Shown: one piece after another, positions 1 through 8,125 of the stretch | Layout: every line of letters begins with the position of its first letter | Numbering within the stretch: the stretch's first letter is position 1 | Source: Candidatus Hydrogenedens terephthalaticus JGI OTU-1 | GTDB lineage: Bacteria; Hydrogenedentota; Hydrogenedentia; Hydrogenedentales; Hydrogenedentaceae | Assembly: GCA_000493945.1 (NCBI GenBank) | Contig: AWNW01000008.1 | Location: 1-64,000 of the forward strand | DNA length: 64,000 nucleotides | Direction: 5' to 3' | Notes under the pieces: model-generated | Told to the model about the DNA's origin: nothing | The model's database searches: none | What the model saw: only the letters and a program-made list of their open reading frames with translations | Program-made: the position numbers and the translations under genes

Positions 1-520
1 TTTTTTTATATGGAGGAACATCAATATGAGATAAATCTATGGAACTTCGAACAACCTTAATTTTGTTTTCAGCAACACCATTTTCTTTTAATATTTTTGC
101 TACAAAATAGGATACAGGAATAATCAGGTCAATACGGTTATATTTCCATTGTGAAAGAATATTTTTAGCAGGGGGAAAACTAACTCGTCGAGAAACAACA
201 ATTTTAGGTTTGGTGTAAAAAAAAGTAGAAAGAATTGCCAGAGAATGGGCATGACTTGTATGAGCGTGAATAATATCTATTTTATTTTTCCTCGTGATAT
301 TCGCTATTTTCCATGCAGAGAGTAAATCAACTTCTGAACGAAGGGGAAGGGTAAATGTCCTGATATTAGGAATCGTTTTTAAGCGATTTATAAATTCGCT
401 ATTTTCTCTACCAACAGCATATACTTCAACGCCATGAGAACAAAGTCCCTGCATCAGCCAGCAGGCTTGTTGTTCTCCTCCTCGCCATGTCTGTTGTTCG
501 TCAATATGTAATATTTTCAC
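1..520 (-). CDS. GT4-family glycosyltransferase, cut by the left window edge
   Basis: A GTG start at 520-518 opens a frame that stays open to base 1, giving about 173 residues, so only the N-terminal half is present. It begins MKILHIDEQQTWRGGEQQ, the Gly-rich first loop of GT-B fold sugar transferases, and has DIIHAHT near residue 82, the usual end of an N-domain strand in GT4 enzymes. The start overlaps the last 20 bases of the upstream glycosyltransferase gene, so the two are probably translationally coupled. By family it should transfer a nucleotide-activated sugar to a cell-surface glycan or lipid. The donor domain lies outside the window, so donor and acceptor are unknown. It is absent from simple ORF lists because it runs off the edge. 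Confidence 0.8.
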   Translation of the reverse strand, partial: MKILHIDEQQTWRGGEQQACWLMQGLCSHGVEVYAVGRENSEFINRLKTIPNIRTFTLPLRSEVDLLSAWKIANITRKNKIDIIHAHTSHAHSLAILSTFFYTKPKIVVSRRVSFPPAKNILSQWKYNRIDLIIPVSYFVAKILKENGVAENKIKVVRSSIDLSHIDVPPYKK

Positions 521-1667
521 GATGAAACTCCAATGCCTTAAAGTATGCTTCTAATGTTTTATTAACAAACTGTTCTGTGCTAAACATATAGATTGCTCGT
601 TCTCTGGCTTTTTTTCCCATTTCTATTCTTGTTTTCGGATCTTTTACAAGTTCCTTGATTGCCTGTGCTAACGGTTCCACAGTTTCTGCGGGAACAATTT
701 TGCCTTCGACACCATCATCTATAATTTCGGGAAGACCTCCATAATTGGAGGCAATTACAGGTTTCCCCTCTGCCATGGCTTCTTTTAGACTGAACGATGA
801 TGTGTCACAGTCAATAGAAGGGAGAACAGCAATATCAAAAGCCTGTGTGCAATATGCCATATCTTTGCGATACCCTGCGAAAACAATTTTGTCAGAAATA
901 CCTAAATCAATGGCTAATTTTTTTAGTTCCTTTTCTAGTGCACCCGCTCCTAATACAAGCAACTTTGCTTCTGGACATTCGGCGGTAATCATTTGTAACG
1001 CTTTGAAGAGAAATATATGTCCTTTAGCAGGAGATAATCTTGCGGAGATGCCGCAAACAACATCCGTGTCTTTAAAACCGAATTCTTTGCGAGATTTTTC
1101 TCTATGTTCATCATTATGTTGAAATTCTTTTATATCAACCCCATTGTGAATGGAACATATTCGGTTTTCGGGGAAATGATTATTATTAATCAATTCCTGA
1201 CGAACCAACTCACAGACAGCAATATGATAATCGGTGCATTTTAAGTTTAGCCAGCGATTTAATATGTGGTTGCTGAGTGTATAGGTATTATGACGAGTTC
1301 GAACAAGGCAAAAACGATGATGAAGTAATTGATTCGTAATTGCAGATGTCCAATGGTCTTGAGAACCGTTTACATGGATAATATCAGGGTTTATTTCCTG
1401 AAGGGTTGCCTTAAAAGTAATGATGTCTTCAATCCATTTTTTGGGTCTTAATCCGCCTGCGAAATAGAACCTGTTTAGAGGTATATATTGAAACGGTTTG
1501 GCAAATTCGACAAAGATACTATTTTTTCGGCATCCCACATAAACTTCATGCCCTCGTTCACGAAGCCCTTTGGCAAGTCTGCAAACATAAGTAATTTGCC
1601 CGCCACCTTTTATGTGGGGGTCGGTAATAAGAATTCTTAACTTTTGGTTAGAAGGAGAATTTGTCAT
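501..1667 (-). CDS. GT4-family glycosyltransferase
   Basis: 388-residue GT-B enzyme of full usual length. The N-domain starts RILITDPHIKGGGQ (Gly-rich loop at 21-24); IHNGVD is at 173-178. The C-domain carries the donor-site segment with EAMAEGKPVIAS at 296-307. The acidic pair of the EX7E motif is present as D288 and E296, so the first Glu is replaced by Asp. No signal peptide or membrane helix is visible, as expected for a cytoplasmic or peripheral enzyme of surface-glycan synthesis. It sits 76 bases after the small gene at 1744-1953 and overlaps the next glycosyltransferase, so it may be the end of a long minus-strand operon or a new unit. Acceptor and sugar cannot be read from sequence. 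Confidence 0.88.
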   Translation of the reverse strand: MTNSPSNQKLRILITDPHIKGGGQITYVCRLAKGLRERGHEVYVGCRKNSIFVEFAKPFQYIPLNRFYFAGGLRPKKWIEDIITFKATLQEINPDIIHVNGSQDHWTSAITNQLLHHRFCLVRTRHNTYTLSNHILNRWLNLKCTDYHIAVCELVRQELINNNHFPENRICSIHNGVDIKEFQHNDEHREKSRKEFGFKDTDVVCGISARLSPAKGHIFLFKALQMITAECPEAKLLVLGAGALEKELKKLAIDLGISDKIVFAGYRKDMAYCTQAFDIAVLPSIDCDTSSFSLKEAMAEGKPVIASNYGGLPEIIDDGVEGKIVPAETVEPLAQAIKELVKDPKTRIEMGKKARERAIYMFSTEQFVNKTLEAYFKALEFHRENITY

Positions 1668-1743
1668 TTCAGTCGGTTATTTTACAGGGATTGAAAAGGT
1701 TTAAAAAATTATTTTTTAGCAATGCAGATATTATACTTAATTA

Positions 1744-1953
1744 TTACGAATTAATTTCAGGATTAATTTTATCAATATCAGGATTTTCTGCATTGTTTTT
1801 TTCTATCTCTACTTCTTCTTTTTGGGAGTCTTTTAATGTTTCGAGTATTTTTTGATTAACAGTATCAAGGAATTGAATGGCACTGTTCAGTTCTTGTTCA
1901 ATAGATTCTAATGCTTCATCTTTATTTAATTTTATGTTTCGTTTTTTACTCAT
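1744..1953 (-). CDS. small acidic/charged hypothetical protein (69 aa)
   Basis: 69 residues, rich in Lys, Glu, Asn and Ile, with a central stretch (about 10-50) that looks like an amphipathic helix or short coiled coil and an Asn/Pro/Asp-rich tail. An AAAGGA sequence lies about 8 bases before the ATG, a good ribosome binding site. It begins 22 bases after the HDOD gene on the same strand, so it is probably the last member of that transcription unit. No signal peptide, cysteine or known motif is visible and I do not recognise a family. The favourable start context and absence of a competing gene on the other strand support it being real. Confidence 0.55.
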   Translation of the reverse strand: MSKKRNIKLNKDEALESIEQELNSAIQFLDTVNQKILETLKDSQKEEVEIEKNNAENPDIDKINPEINS

Positions 1954-1975
1954 CTTAGAATCCTTTTTGTATTTT

Positions 1976-2857
1976 TTAAGACAGGCTATCCAAATCTATT
2001 TTACTTTGAGAAAGAATTATCTGTTTGGATTTTTTTATTTCTTCCCATAAACTTTTGCAATTTTCAAAAGTATTACCAAGTATATTAAAGGATTTTTGTA
2101 TGGTTTCTTCATAAAAGATGGACTCCTGAATTTCTATCAGGGAGTATCGAGCCAATCTAAGTAATGCGGATAATTTAGGGTCAATGGCGCTATCTATCGG
2201 TAAATAATCTATATCGTATTGTCGCCAGATAGTATCACAAAGGACTGGCGGGATATCCCAATCCTTCAAAAAGATATTTGCTATATCCGTTTGTATAAAG
2301 CCGAAGTGTTGTTGTTCAAGTTCTAACTGTTTTTTGTGATTATTGTGGGATTGATTTATAAGTTCAAAATATTTTTGAGGTATTTCACTAAGTAGAATAG
2401 ATGCTCCTATATTGGCAAGAAGTCCTACAAGAAAGTCTTCCCCTTCGTAAGGTAGTTTTAATGATTGCGATAACTCACGGCAGAAGGAAGCCATAAAAAG
2501 GCTTTCTCGCCATAGTTTTTTATAGAGTTCCTGATACTGTAAATTTTTAAATTTCATTAAGTCAAGGACTGCTGACCCGATAAGGATACATCGGAATTCA
2601 CGAATGCCAAGTATAACTAAAGCCAGTTGTAGGTTTGTTACACGATGTTTAAGACCATAATAAGGGGAGTTGGCAATACGAAGTAAACGCCCTGACAAAT
2701 TAGGGTCTTGAGATATGATTTTAATTACCTTATCATAACTTACAGAAGGGTCTGCAGTAATGCGTAGAGCCTCAGATAATACAACAGGCACGGAAGGTAA
2801 CCCTTTGAATTTCCGTATCATTTCTTCTGCTATTTTTAGATTATCATGCGTTTCCAT
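1976..2857 (-). CDS. HDOD-domain signalling protein
   Basis: 293 residues from the ATG at 2857. The frame is open further upstream (ATG at 2899 and 2944), but those starts would overlap the uspA-type gene by 30-76 bases. The 2857 start lies just after that gene's stop and immediately before the domain. The HDOD domain (a degenerate, usually non-hydrolytic HD fold) runs from about residue 5 to 210, with GLPSVPVVLSEAL, ISQDPNLSGRLLRIANSP and the LVILGIREFRCIL helix typical of the family. The C-terminal 80 residues are helical with no output domain. HDOD proteins act in bacterial signalling, often with cyclic-di-GMP, chemotaxis or motility. The partner here is unknown, but the gene directly follows a double UspA stress gene. 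Confidence 0.85.
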   Translation of the reverse strand: METHDNLKIAEEMIRKFKGLPSVPVVLSEALRITADPSVSYDKVIKIISQDPNLSGRLLRIANSPYYGLKHRVTNLQLALVILGIREFRCILIGSAVLDLMKFKNLQYQELYKKLWRESLFMASFCRELSQSLKLPYEGEDFLVGLLANIGASILLSEIPQKYFELINQSHNNHKKQLELEQQHFGFIQTDIANIFLKDWDIPPVLCDTIWRQYDIDYLPIDSAIDPKLSALLRLARYSLIEIQESIFYEETIQKSFNILGNTFENCKSLWEEIKKSKQIILSQSKIDLDSLS

Positions 2858-2868
2858 AAGAGTATTTT

Positions 2869-3708
2869 TTAACCCAGCCTTGTTAGAAGTGTTGGACATG
2901 TAGATGTATGAATTACAGAATGAGTATTGCTCCCTAAGAGCCATTCATGGACACGATTTTTTCCGAAAGCGCCCATAACAATTAATTCCGCAGAAATTTT
3001 ACTTGCTGTATTTAATATTCCTGATGAAGGAGAGTTCTCATGAACTATATGGGATAAAAAAGAAACCTCATTGGTTTTTAAGTATTTTATCGCCTCGTTT
3101 ATGATTTCTTCTTCGGGTTTGTTTGCCACATAAACAACATGACAGGTAACATCCCATGTTTTTGCTAATTCAGTAGAGATACGAAGTGCTTCTTTTGCTG
3201 AGGGTGAACCGTCATAGGCAAGAATAAACGGTCCCCGTCGAAATTCAGCCTGATTTGTTATAAGGACCGGGCGTTTGGAACGACGAATAACTGCCTGAGT
3301 AGTTCCTCCTAAGAAACCTTCTGACCAGCGGGAGTTTTCGCCTGACTTGCCTATAATAATAATGTCGTATAGTTCGCTTTCCTCTATAATTGTTCGTGAA
3401 ATAATACCCGTCTTTAATATTTTTTCACAGGAAATTTCATTTTTCTGACACTCTGTTTCACTTATGCTTAATATTTGCTTTCCTCGCTCTTCCAATAAAG
3501 CATGTATCTGGTTTTGATAATTTGTCCACGGTGTTACACCTAATATGCTACTTACATCGCGTAAAAGAGGACCTTCTAAAAGTTTAATATCAATAACATG
3601 AAGAAGAGTTAGAGAACCCTTAACATTTTTTGCCCAATGAATAGCATATTTTAGCCCCTTTAACGATTGTTCACTTCCATCCACAGGGACTAATATTCTT
3701 CGAAACAT
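2869..3708 (-). CDS. tandem universal stress protein (two UspA domains)
   Basis: 279 residues made of two UspA domains (about 1-147 and 155-279). Each begins with the beta-strand plus Asp pattern (ILVPVDGSEQS; FILAYDGSPS). The second has an exact G-x2-G-x9-G-S ATP-binding motif (GAFG, then GS at the WLLGS segment). In the first the equivalent GKSG...GGT has two extra residues, so ATP binding there may differ. UspA domains bind ATP or AMP and act in stress adaptation in the cytoplasm. The ATG overlaps the hisH stop in TGATG, so translation is coupled to histidine genes, an unusual pairing. No membrane segment is seen. Confidence 0.88.
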   Translation of the reverse strand: MFRRILVPVDGSEQSLKGLKYAIHWAKNVKGSLTLLHVIDIKLLEGPLLRDVSSILGVTPWTNYQNQIHALLEERGKQILSISETECQKNEISCEKILKTGIISRTIIEESELYDIIIIGKSGENSRWSEGFLGGTTQAVIRRSKRPVLITNQAEFRRGPFILAYDGSPSAKEALRISTELAKTWDVTCHVVYVANKPEEEIINEAIKYLKTNEVSFLSHIVHENSPSSGILNTASKISAELIVMGAFGKNRVHEWLLGSNTHSVIHTSTCPTLLTRLG

Positions 3709-4340
3709 CAGGTTGTTTTCCTTTTAATGAACTCTCCAAAATTTTGTAAAATTTGTAATCCGAATTGTTGACTTTTTTCCGGATGAAATTGGACACCAAA
3801 AACAGAGCCATTTCCTACCATGCAGGGAAAAGAAACTCCATAATCGCAGGTAGCAAGGACAATGTTTTCATCGGTAGGTTGAGGGTAGTAACTATGAACA
3901 AAGTAAGCATAACCTCCTTTACCCGAAGGAAGTAAAGGATTGTTTTTACCAGGAACAGGTTGAACCAAATTCCAACCCATGTGAGGCACTTTGAGCCCCG
4001 TTTTTTCTGTTGATGGGAATCGAATTACTTTCCCCTTAAAAATTCCTAATCCTTCAGATCCACCTCCTTCTTCTCCATATTCAAAAAGAAGTTGTAGCCC
4101 TATACATATCCCTAATAAGGGCTTACCCGTTTGAACAAACTCTTTGATGGGGTCAACAAATCCTTTTTGTTTTAAACCTTCATAACAATCGCGAAAAGCC
4201 CCTACGCCCGGCAATATCCCAGCATCGGCATCCTTCAGGTCTTTGGGATTTTCTGTGATTACTGCTTCGCAACCGACCTTTTCCAGTGCTTTCTGTGCAC
4301 TTCTTAAATTTCCCATTCCATAATCTATAATTGCAATCAT
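3708..4340 (-). CDS. hisH: imidazole glycerol phosphate synthase, glutaminase subunit HisH
   Basis: 210 residues, the normal length. A class I glutamine amidotransferase: nucleophile Cys79 in GICIGLQ, and the His185/Glu187 pair in VQFHPEKS. MIAIIDYGMGN at the N-terminus and PHMGWN in the middle are characteristic of HisH. With HisF (not in this window) it supplies ammonia for IGP and AICAR formation in histidine synthesis. It overlaps hisB by four bases (ATGA type) upstream and the UspA gene by one base downstream. The other his genes are not here, so the pathway is scattered in this genome. Confidence 0.96.
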   Translation of the reverse strand: MIAIIDYGMGNLRSAQKALEKVGCEAVITENPKDLKDADAGILPGVGAFRDCYEGLKQKGFVDPIKEFVQTGKPLLGICIGLQLLFEYGEEGGGSEGLGIFKGKVIRFPSTEKTGLKVPHMGWNLVQPVPGKNNPLLPSGKGGYAYFVHSYYPQPTDENIVLATCDYGVSFPCMVGNGSVFGVQFHPEKSQQFGLQILQNFGEFIKRKTT

Positions 4341-4930
4341 GAATCAATCATTCCTTTTGTCGAAGAACCGTAACGAGCATAGTTGGTATTTTCTTCCAGA
4401 GATTGAGCGAGTGCTCGGGCACATGCCTTAAAAATGGCTTCTATGCAGTGATGCGTGTTTTTTCCATATCGTAATATGATATGTAAAGTTATTTTGAAAT
4501 GATTTGAAAAGGCTCTGAAAAATTCTTCGGTAAGTTCTATATCAAATGTTCCTAATTTAACACGGGGTAAATCCGCAGAAAAATGAAGATAGGGTCTTCC
4601 ACTGAGGTCTATGGCAACTTCGGAAAGAGCCTCATCCATCGGGACTACAGCATGACCAAAACGGTTCCTTTTTTCTATGTCAGGAAAGAGTTGGGTGCAG
4701 GCTTTACCCAGACAGATTCCAACATCTTCTACGGTATGATGAGCATCTACTTCCAAATCACCTTTTGCATCTAATTCAATATCCATCCCGGAGTGTTTGG
4801 AGAAAAGTGTTAACATGTGGTCTAAAAAACCGACACCTGTATTTATTTTTGATTGTCCAGTTCCCGGGAAACGGACTAATAATTCAATGTCTGTTTCTTT
4901 GGATTTACGAGTGATCTTTGCTTCTGCCAT
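4337..4930 (-). CDS. hisB: imidazoleglycerol-phosphate dehydratase
   Basis: 197 residues, the monofunctional IGPD length with no fused phosphatase. Metal-binding motifs HHTVED (64-69) and HHCIEA (160-165), plus GFLDHM (34-39), identify the enzyme, which removes water from IGP to give imidazole acetol phosphate in histidine synthesis. It is followed by hisH with a four-base overlap. The preceding metallophosphoesterase gene ends 38 bases upstream on the same strand, so it may share that transcript. Confidence 0.96.
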   Translation of the reverse strand: MAEAKITRKSKETDIELLVRFPGTGQSKINTGVGFLDHMLTLFSKHSGMDIELDAKGDLEVDAHHTVEDVGICLGKACTQLFPDIEKRNRFGHAVVPMDEALSEVAIDLSGRPYLHFSADLPRVKLGTFDIELTEEFFRAFSNHFKITLHIILRYGKNTHHCIEAIFKACARALAQSLEENTNYARYGSSTKGMIDS

Positions 4931-4968
4931 AATTGAAGAACCTTACCGCTTTAGTTAAAAATTGAAGA

Positions 4969-5694
4969 CTATCTTCCATGTTGTAGCCGTTCCGCAAGGA
5001 AAGGATGCAAACTTGCTTCAAGCACTTTTCTTGCGGTGACTTCTATATTATACTCTACCCGAACCTGTTTGTATATATTGGTTTCTGTGTCTAAAATTCC
5101 GAAAGCGGCACGCGAATCACCATCGCGAGGTTGTCCTACAGATCCCGGATTAATGAAATATGTTTTTCCCCGTTTCATCTTAAAATTTCCATCTTCATCG
5201 GGACTGTAAGTTCCATCGGAAGAGAGAATAACAGGTATATGTGTGTGTCCATGGAAACATAAGTCGGTGTTTTGTTCCTCAAAAAAGTATAAGAAGGGAT
5301 GAACATCTTCCCATGTGAAGATATAAGTATTATGATTTTTTGGAGCCCCATGAACAGCTGCGAAATCAACAAAGTTCAATGTGTCGGGTAGGCGTTGTAA
5401 CCATTCTTTATTATCTTCTGTCAATTCCTTTCGCGTCCAGAGAATAGCCGGTAGAGCCACAGCATTAAATCCCCACGGTTCTTCTAATTCACAAGCAACG
5501 GCATCATGATTTCCCAATATTGTGGGTATTTGGCGTTCCCTTAAAATGTCAATACATTCGTTAGGTTCTGCATTATAACCGACAACATCGCCTAAACAAA
5601 TTATCTGTTCAATTTTTTCTTTATCTATTGTATCTAACACAACTTTAAGTGCTTCAGCATTGGCATGTATATCAGAAATTATTGCGTAAATCAA
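4969..5694 (-). CDS. calcineurin-like metallophosphoesterase (YfcE/MJ0936 type)
   Basis: 241 residues with the full set of metallophosphoesterase metal ligands: D8-x-H10 (SDIHAN), GD at 35-36 (CLGDVVGYN), GNHD at 61-64 and HGHTH at 148-152. FINPGSVGQPRDGD near residue 195 is typical of the small cytoplasmic phosphodiesterase subgroup. The substrate is unknown. A GGAG about 9 bases before the ATG supports the start. It is the first gene of the minus-strand run that continues into hisB and is divergent from the EF-hand gene across a 217-base gap. No clear promoter could be fixed in that gap. Confidence 0.87.
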   Translation of the reverse strand: MIYAIISDIHANAEALKVVLDTIDKEKIEQIICLGDVVGYNAEPNECIDILRERQIPTILGNHDAVACELEEPWGFNAVALPAILWTRKELTEDNKEWLQRLPDTLNFVDFAAVHGAPKNHNTYIFTWEDVHPFLYFFEEQNTDLCFHGHTHIPVILSSDGTYSPDEDGNFKMKRGKTYFINPGSVGQPRDGDSRAAFGILDTETNIYKQVRVEYNIEVTARKVLEASLHPFLAERLQHGR

Positions 5695-5911
5695 AGAACA
5701 ACTCCATTCGCAACATATAATAGTTTACAGTAAGTAGTATATTTTAATCATTTTAAGACCACAAGTTCTAATTGTAATATTTTGTAATAAGTCTAATATC
5801 TTTTTCAAACTTTGGTTGGAAGGGAACTTTTGATAAGTAGTGGTGTTTACAAGTAATGAAGTCTCAAGTAGAGACAAACAAAGATTAAAACAAATAGAAG
5901 GAGTTAGCAAG

Positions 5912-6817
5912 ATGAAAAAGAAACTTGTATTAACGCTGTTCACTGGATTATGTGTCATATTAATGACACAATGGGCTATGGCTCAACCGCCCGAACCACA
6001 AGGTCCTCCACCTCCGGGTGCTATGGGTAAAGACAGACCTGGACCGCCTCCGGGACCACCGCCTAATCGTCCCGCTATGGAAGAGGTATTTAAAAAAGCA
6101 GATAAGAATGCGGATGGGAATCTTACATTAGAAGAATTTATAGAAATGCATAAGAACCGTCCGCCCAGACCTCAAGGTCCACCTCCAGATGGTATGCGTC
6201 CTGATAAGCCTCCCCGAGAGGGCGGACCTCGTAGAGAAGGCGGACCTCCCGAAGGAAGACCAAATCGCCCCGAAAGGCAAGAATTTTCGCCTGAGAAAAT
6301 GAAACAACGGGCAGAAGAAGTTTTCAAAGAAGCAGATAAAGATGGTGATGGCAAATTGACCCTGGATGAGTTTAAGTCAATTAAGCCTCCGCGTAGACCC
6401 AAACCTCCTTTAGCACCAAACGAACCTGTTCCTCCGGATAGAAGACCGGGACCGGAAAGTCAGAGACCTATGGGCCAAAAGATTGTAGAATTGCTTAAAG
6501 AAGCAGATAAGAATAGTGATGGGAAAGTATCCTTAGAAGAGTTAAAGGCAGTTCGTCCACATATAACTGAAGAACGATTTAAACTAATGGATACAGATAA
6601 TGATGATTTTATCACAAAGGAAGATGTTTGCGATTGGGCAGAGCGTGCTCAAACAAAATTTAAAGAAGCAGATACGGATAATGATGGCAAACTCTCGCGT
6701 GAGGAGGTGAAAAAGTTATTCCCGAATATGAATGATGAAGCGTTTAATCGGAAGGATGATAATAAGGATGGCTTTTTAACCTTGGATGAACTGAAACCGA
6801 AATTCAGAAAAGACTAA
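5912..6817 (+). CDS. secreted proline-rich protein with six EF-hand loops
   Basis: 301 residues from the ATG at 5912, chosen because GAAGGAG lies at 5897-5903 and a classic signal peptide follows (MKKK, hydrophobic core, cleavage after AMA at about 24). The frame is open 24 codons further upstream but without a ribosome site. Six EF-hand calcium loops are at about 64-75, 142-153, 198-209, 227-238, 254-265 and 282-293, all with D-x-D/N-x-D/N-G or close variants. They are separated by Pro-, Gly- and Arg-rich linkers, especially at 25-55, 84-122 and 158-188. It is probably a periplasmic or surface calcium-binding protein. A strong terminator follows at 6857. No partner gene is adjacent. Confidence 0.88.
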   Translation: MKKKLVLTLFTGLCVILMTQWAMAQPPEPQGPPPPGAMGKDRPGPPPGPPPNRPAMEEVFKKADKNADGNLTLEEFIEMHKNRPPRPQGPPPDGMRPDKPPREGGPRREGGPPEGRPNRPERQEFSPEKMKQRAEEVFKEADKDGDGKLTLDEFKSIKPPRRPKPPLAPNEPVPPDRRPGPESQRPMGQKIVELLKEADKNSDGKVSLEELKAVRPHITEERFKLMDTDNDDFITKEDVCDWAERAQTKFKEADTDNDGKLSREEVKKLFPNMNDEAFNRKDDNKDGFLTLDELKPKFRKD

Positions 6818-6856
6818 CCTTTTTTACCATATAACATTATCTCTCAATCCTTTACA

Positions 6857-6884
6857 GGGGCGAAAAATCTTTCGCCCCATTTTT
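6857..6884 (+). terminator. rho-independent terminator of the EF-hand gene, built from a dispersed palindrome
   Basis: A perfect 9-bp stem, GGGGCGAAA at 6857-6865 and TTTCGCCCC at 6870-6878, closes an AATC loop and is followed by a short T run (6880-6884). It lies 39 bases after the EF-hand stop codon. The same palindrome recurs elsewhere in the window (7004-7020 and about 57254-57275), so the terminator seems to be one copy of a repeat family. Confidence 0.8.
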
Positions 6885-6963
6885 GTTTTGCAGGTATCTT
6901 ACTTGTGAGTAGTGAAATGAGTAATGAAAATAGTTTATGGGGATGTTTGGATTGTTTCTGTCG

Positions 6964-7020
6964 TTCCCTTCGACAGGCTCAGGGAAGAGATTTTTTACAG
7001 AAGTGAAAATCTTTCGCCCC
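6964..7020. repeat. dispersed repeats: hairpin CCCTTCGACAGGCTCAGGG followed by a second palindrome copy
   Basis: TTCCCT (6964-6969) and AGGGAA (6981-6986) flank TCGACAGGCTC and form a short hairpin. This CCCTTCGACAGGCTCAGGG word is familiar as a dispersed repeat in many unrelated bacterial genomes. A T run follows at 6991-6996. The segment 6995-7020 then repeats the area of the terminator at 6851-6878 (TTTACAG, then GAAAATCTTTCGCCCC), about 142 bases away, with a weaker left arm. The last base is also the end of the stop codon of the minus-strand gene. Confidence 0.6.
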
Positions 7021-8075
7021 TATACGGAAGTTTGATTTGAAAGATTGGATGTTTTGTTATTAGAAGGATGGGATGAGAGTTGCTCTATATATATGCAAAT
7101 AAGTCCAACGACAATAACGCTTATAAAATTGGCTCCATGTCCTAATATAGCAATAGCCCGTGCAATATTAATATCTACCGTTGGAACGGTTAAAAGTAAT
7201 CCTGCAATAATTCCTGCATGAAATTGCCCGATAAATCCTGGTGCTCCAGGAACACTTATAAAAATGGATAATAATGTAATACTTACTGGAGGTGCATACC
7301 ATGGATATTGTATATCAAATGCTTTGAAAAGAAAAATATAAGATAACCAAAAGGTTCCCCATGTGAGACAGGAAAAGAAGATGGCACCTAAGATGGCTTT
7401 AGGATTTTTTATCATACTAATAGCATCGCGTATATTTTCTGAAATTTTTGTAATAAAATGAACAACCCTTTCTCCTAATACTTTTTCGCATTTCTTGATA
7501 AGAGTTAAAAACCTATGAGAATATAGATAATAGAAGACGCAGGCAATAATTATCAGGAAGATAATCGTCATTGTCAATAGAGCGGTTTTTTGTATTAAAT
7601 TGGCAGGTATCGTTACATTCAGCACATCGGGTGGAAGGACAATATCTTGTTTTGGATGAAAACCGATTAGAGCAAAAATTAGCGCCATAAGCAGCCCTAT
7701 TAAGTCAGAAGTTCTATCTAATGCGACATAAGTGAGGCTTTTAGATAAGGGTATATGTGTAAATTTTGTTAACATGCCAGCACGAATTGCTTCACCAATT
7801 CTACCGGGCAGCAGGAAATTTGCCATGAAGCCTATTTGCGTAGAGGTGAACAAATGACGAAACGAAACATTTTCGTTACTATTTACAATAAAGTTCCATC
7901 GAATTACACGGGTTAAAAAACTTAACAGGATTACCAAAACGCATAAGGCAAACCAGTGTAAGTGGCAGGATTTTATTGCCTTCCATAATTCTTCAATGTC
8001 TGTGGTGCGAAAGACAATCCAAAATAAAAAAAGACCGATAAAAGTAGCTATTAAGAAGCGTATAATTTTCTTCAT
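7020..8075 (-). CDS. flippase-like integral membrane protein (LPG synthase TM / UPF0104 family)
   Basis: 351 residues with about eight membrane helices from residue 3 onward. Family marks are FLLPGRIGEAIRA near 87-99 and ALDRTSDLIG near 117-126, followed by PVSITLLSIFISVPGAPGFIGQFHAG near 270-295, which match the lysylphosphatidylglycerol-synthase transmembrane (AglD2/YbhN) family. There is no C-terminal aminoacyl-transfer domain, so it is not MprF. Such stand-alone proteins are thought to move lipids or polyprenyl-linked glycans. The gene ends inside a repeat region and starts 50 bases after the zinc-ribbon gene on the same strand. Confidence 0.85.
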   Translation of the reverse strand: MKKIIRFLIATFIGLFLFWIVFRTTDIEELWKAIKSCHLHWFALCVLVILLSFLTRVIRWNFIVNSNENVSFRHLFTSTQIGFMANFLLPGRIGEAIRAGMLTKFTHIPLSKSLTYVALDRTSDLIGLLMALIFALIGFHPKQDIVLPPDVLNVTIPANLIQKTALLTMTIIFLIIIACVFYYLYSHRFLTLIKKCEKVLGERVVHFITKISENIRDAISMIKNPKAILGAIFFSCLTWGTFWLSYIFLFKAFDIQYPWYAPPVSITLLSIFISVPGAPGFIGQFHAGIIAGLLLTVPTVDINIARAIAILGHGANFISVIVVGLICIYIEQLSSHPSNNKTSNLSNQTSV

Positions 8076-8125
8076 TAGTTTCCTATCATTAATTTTTTAC
8101 AATAAAGAATAACTAAAATTAATAA

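Noticed and set aside
5725..5958. 77-codon minus-strand frame across the EF-hand promoter region
   Set aside because: It overlaps the signal-peptide coding part of the EF-hand gene, has no ribosome site and looks like low-complexity translation of AT-rich DNA.
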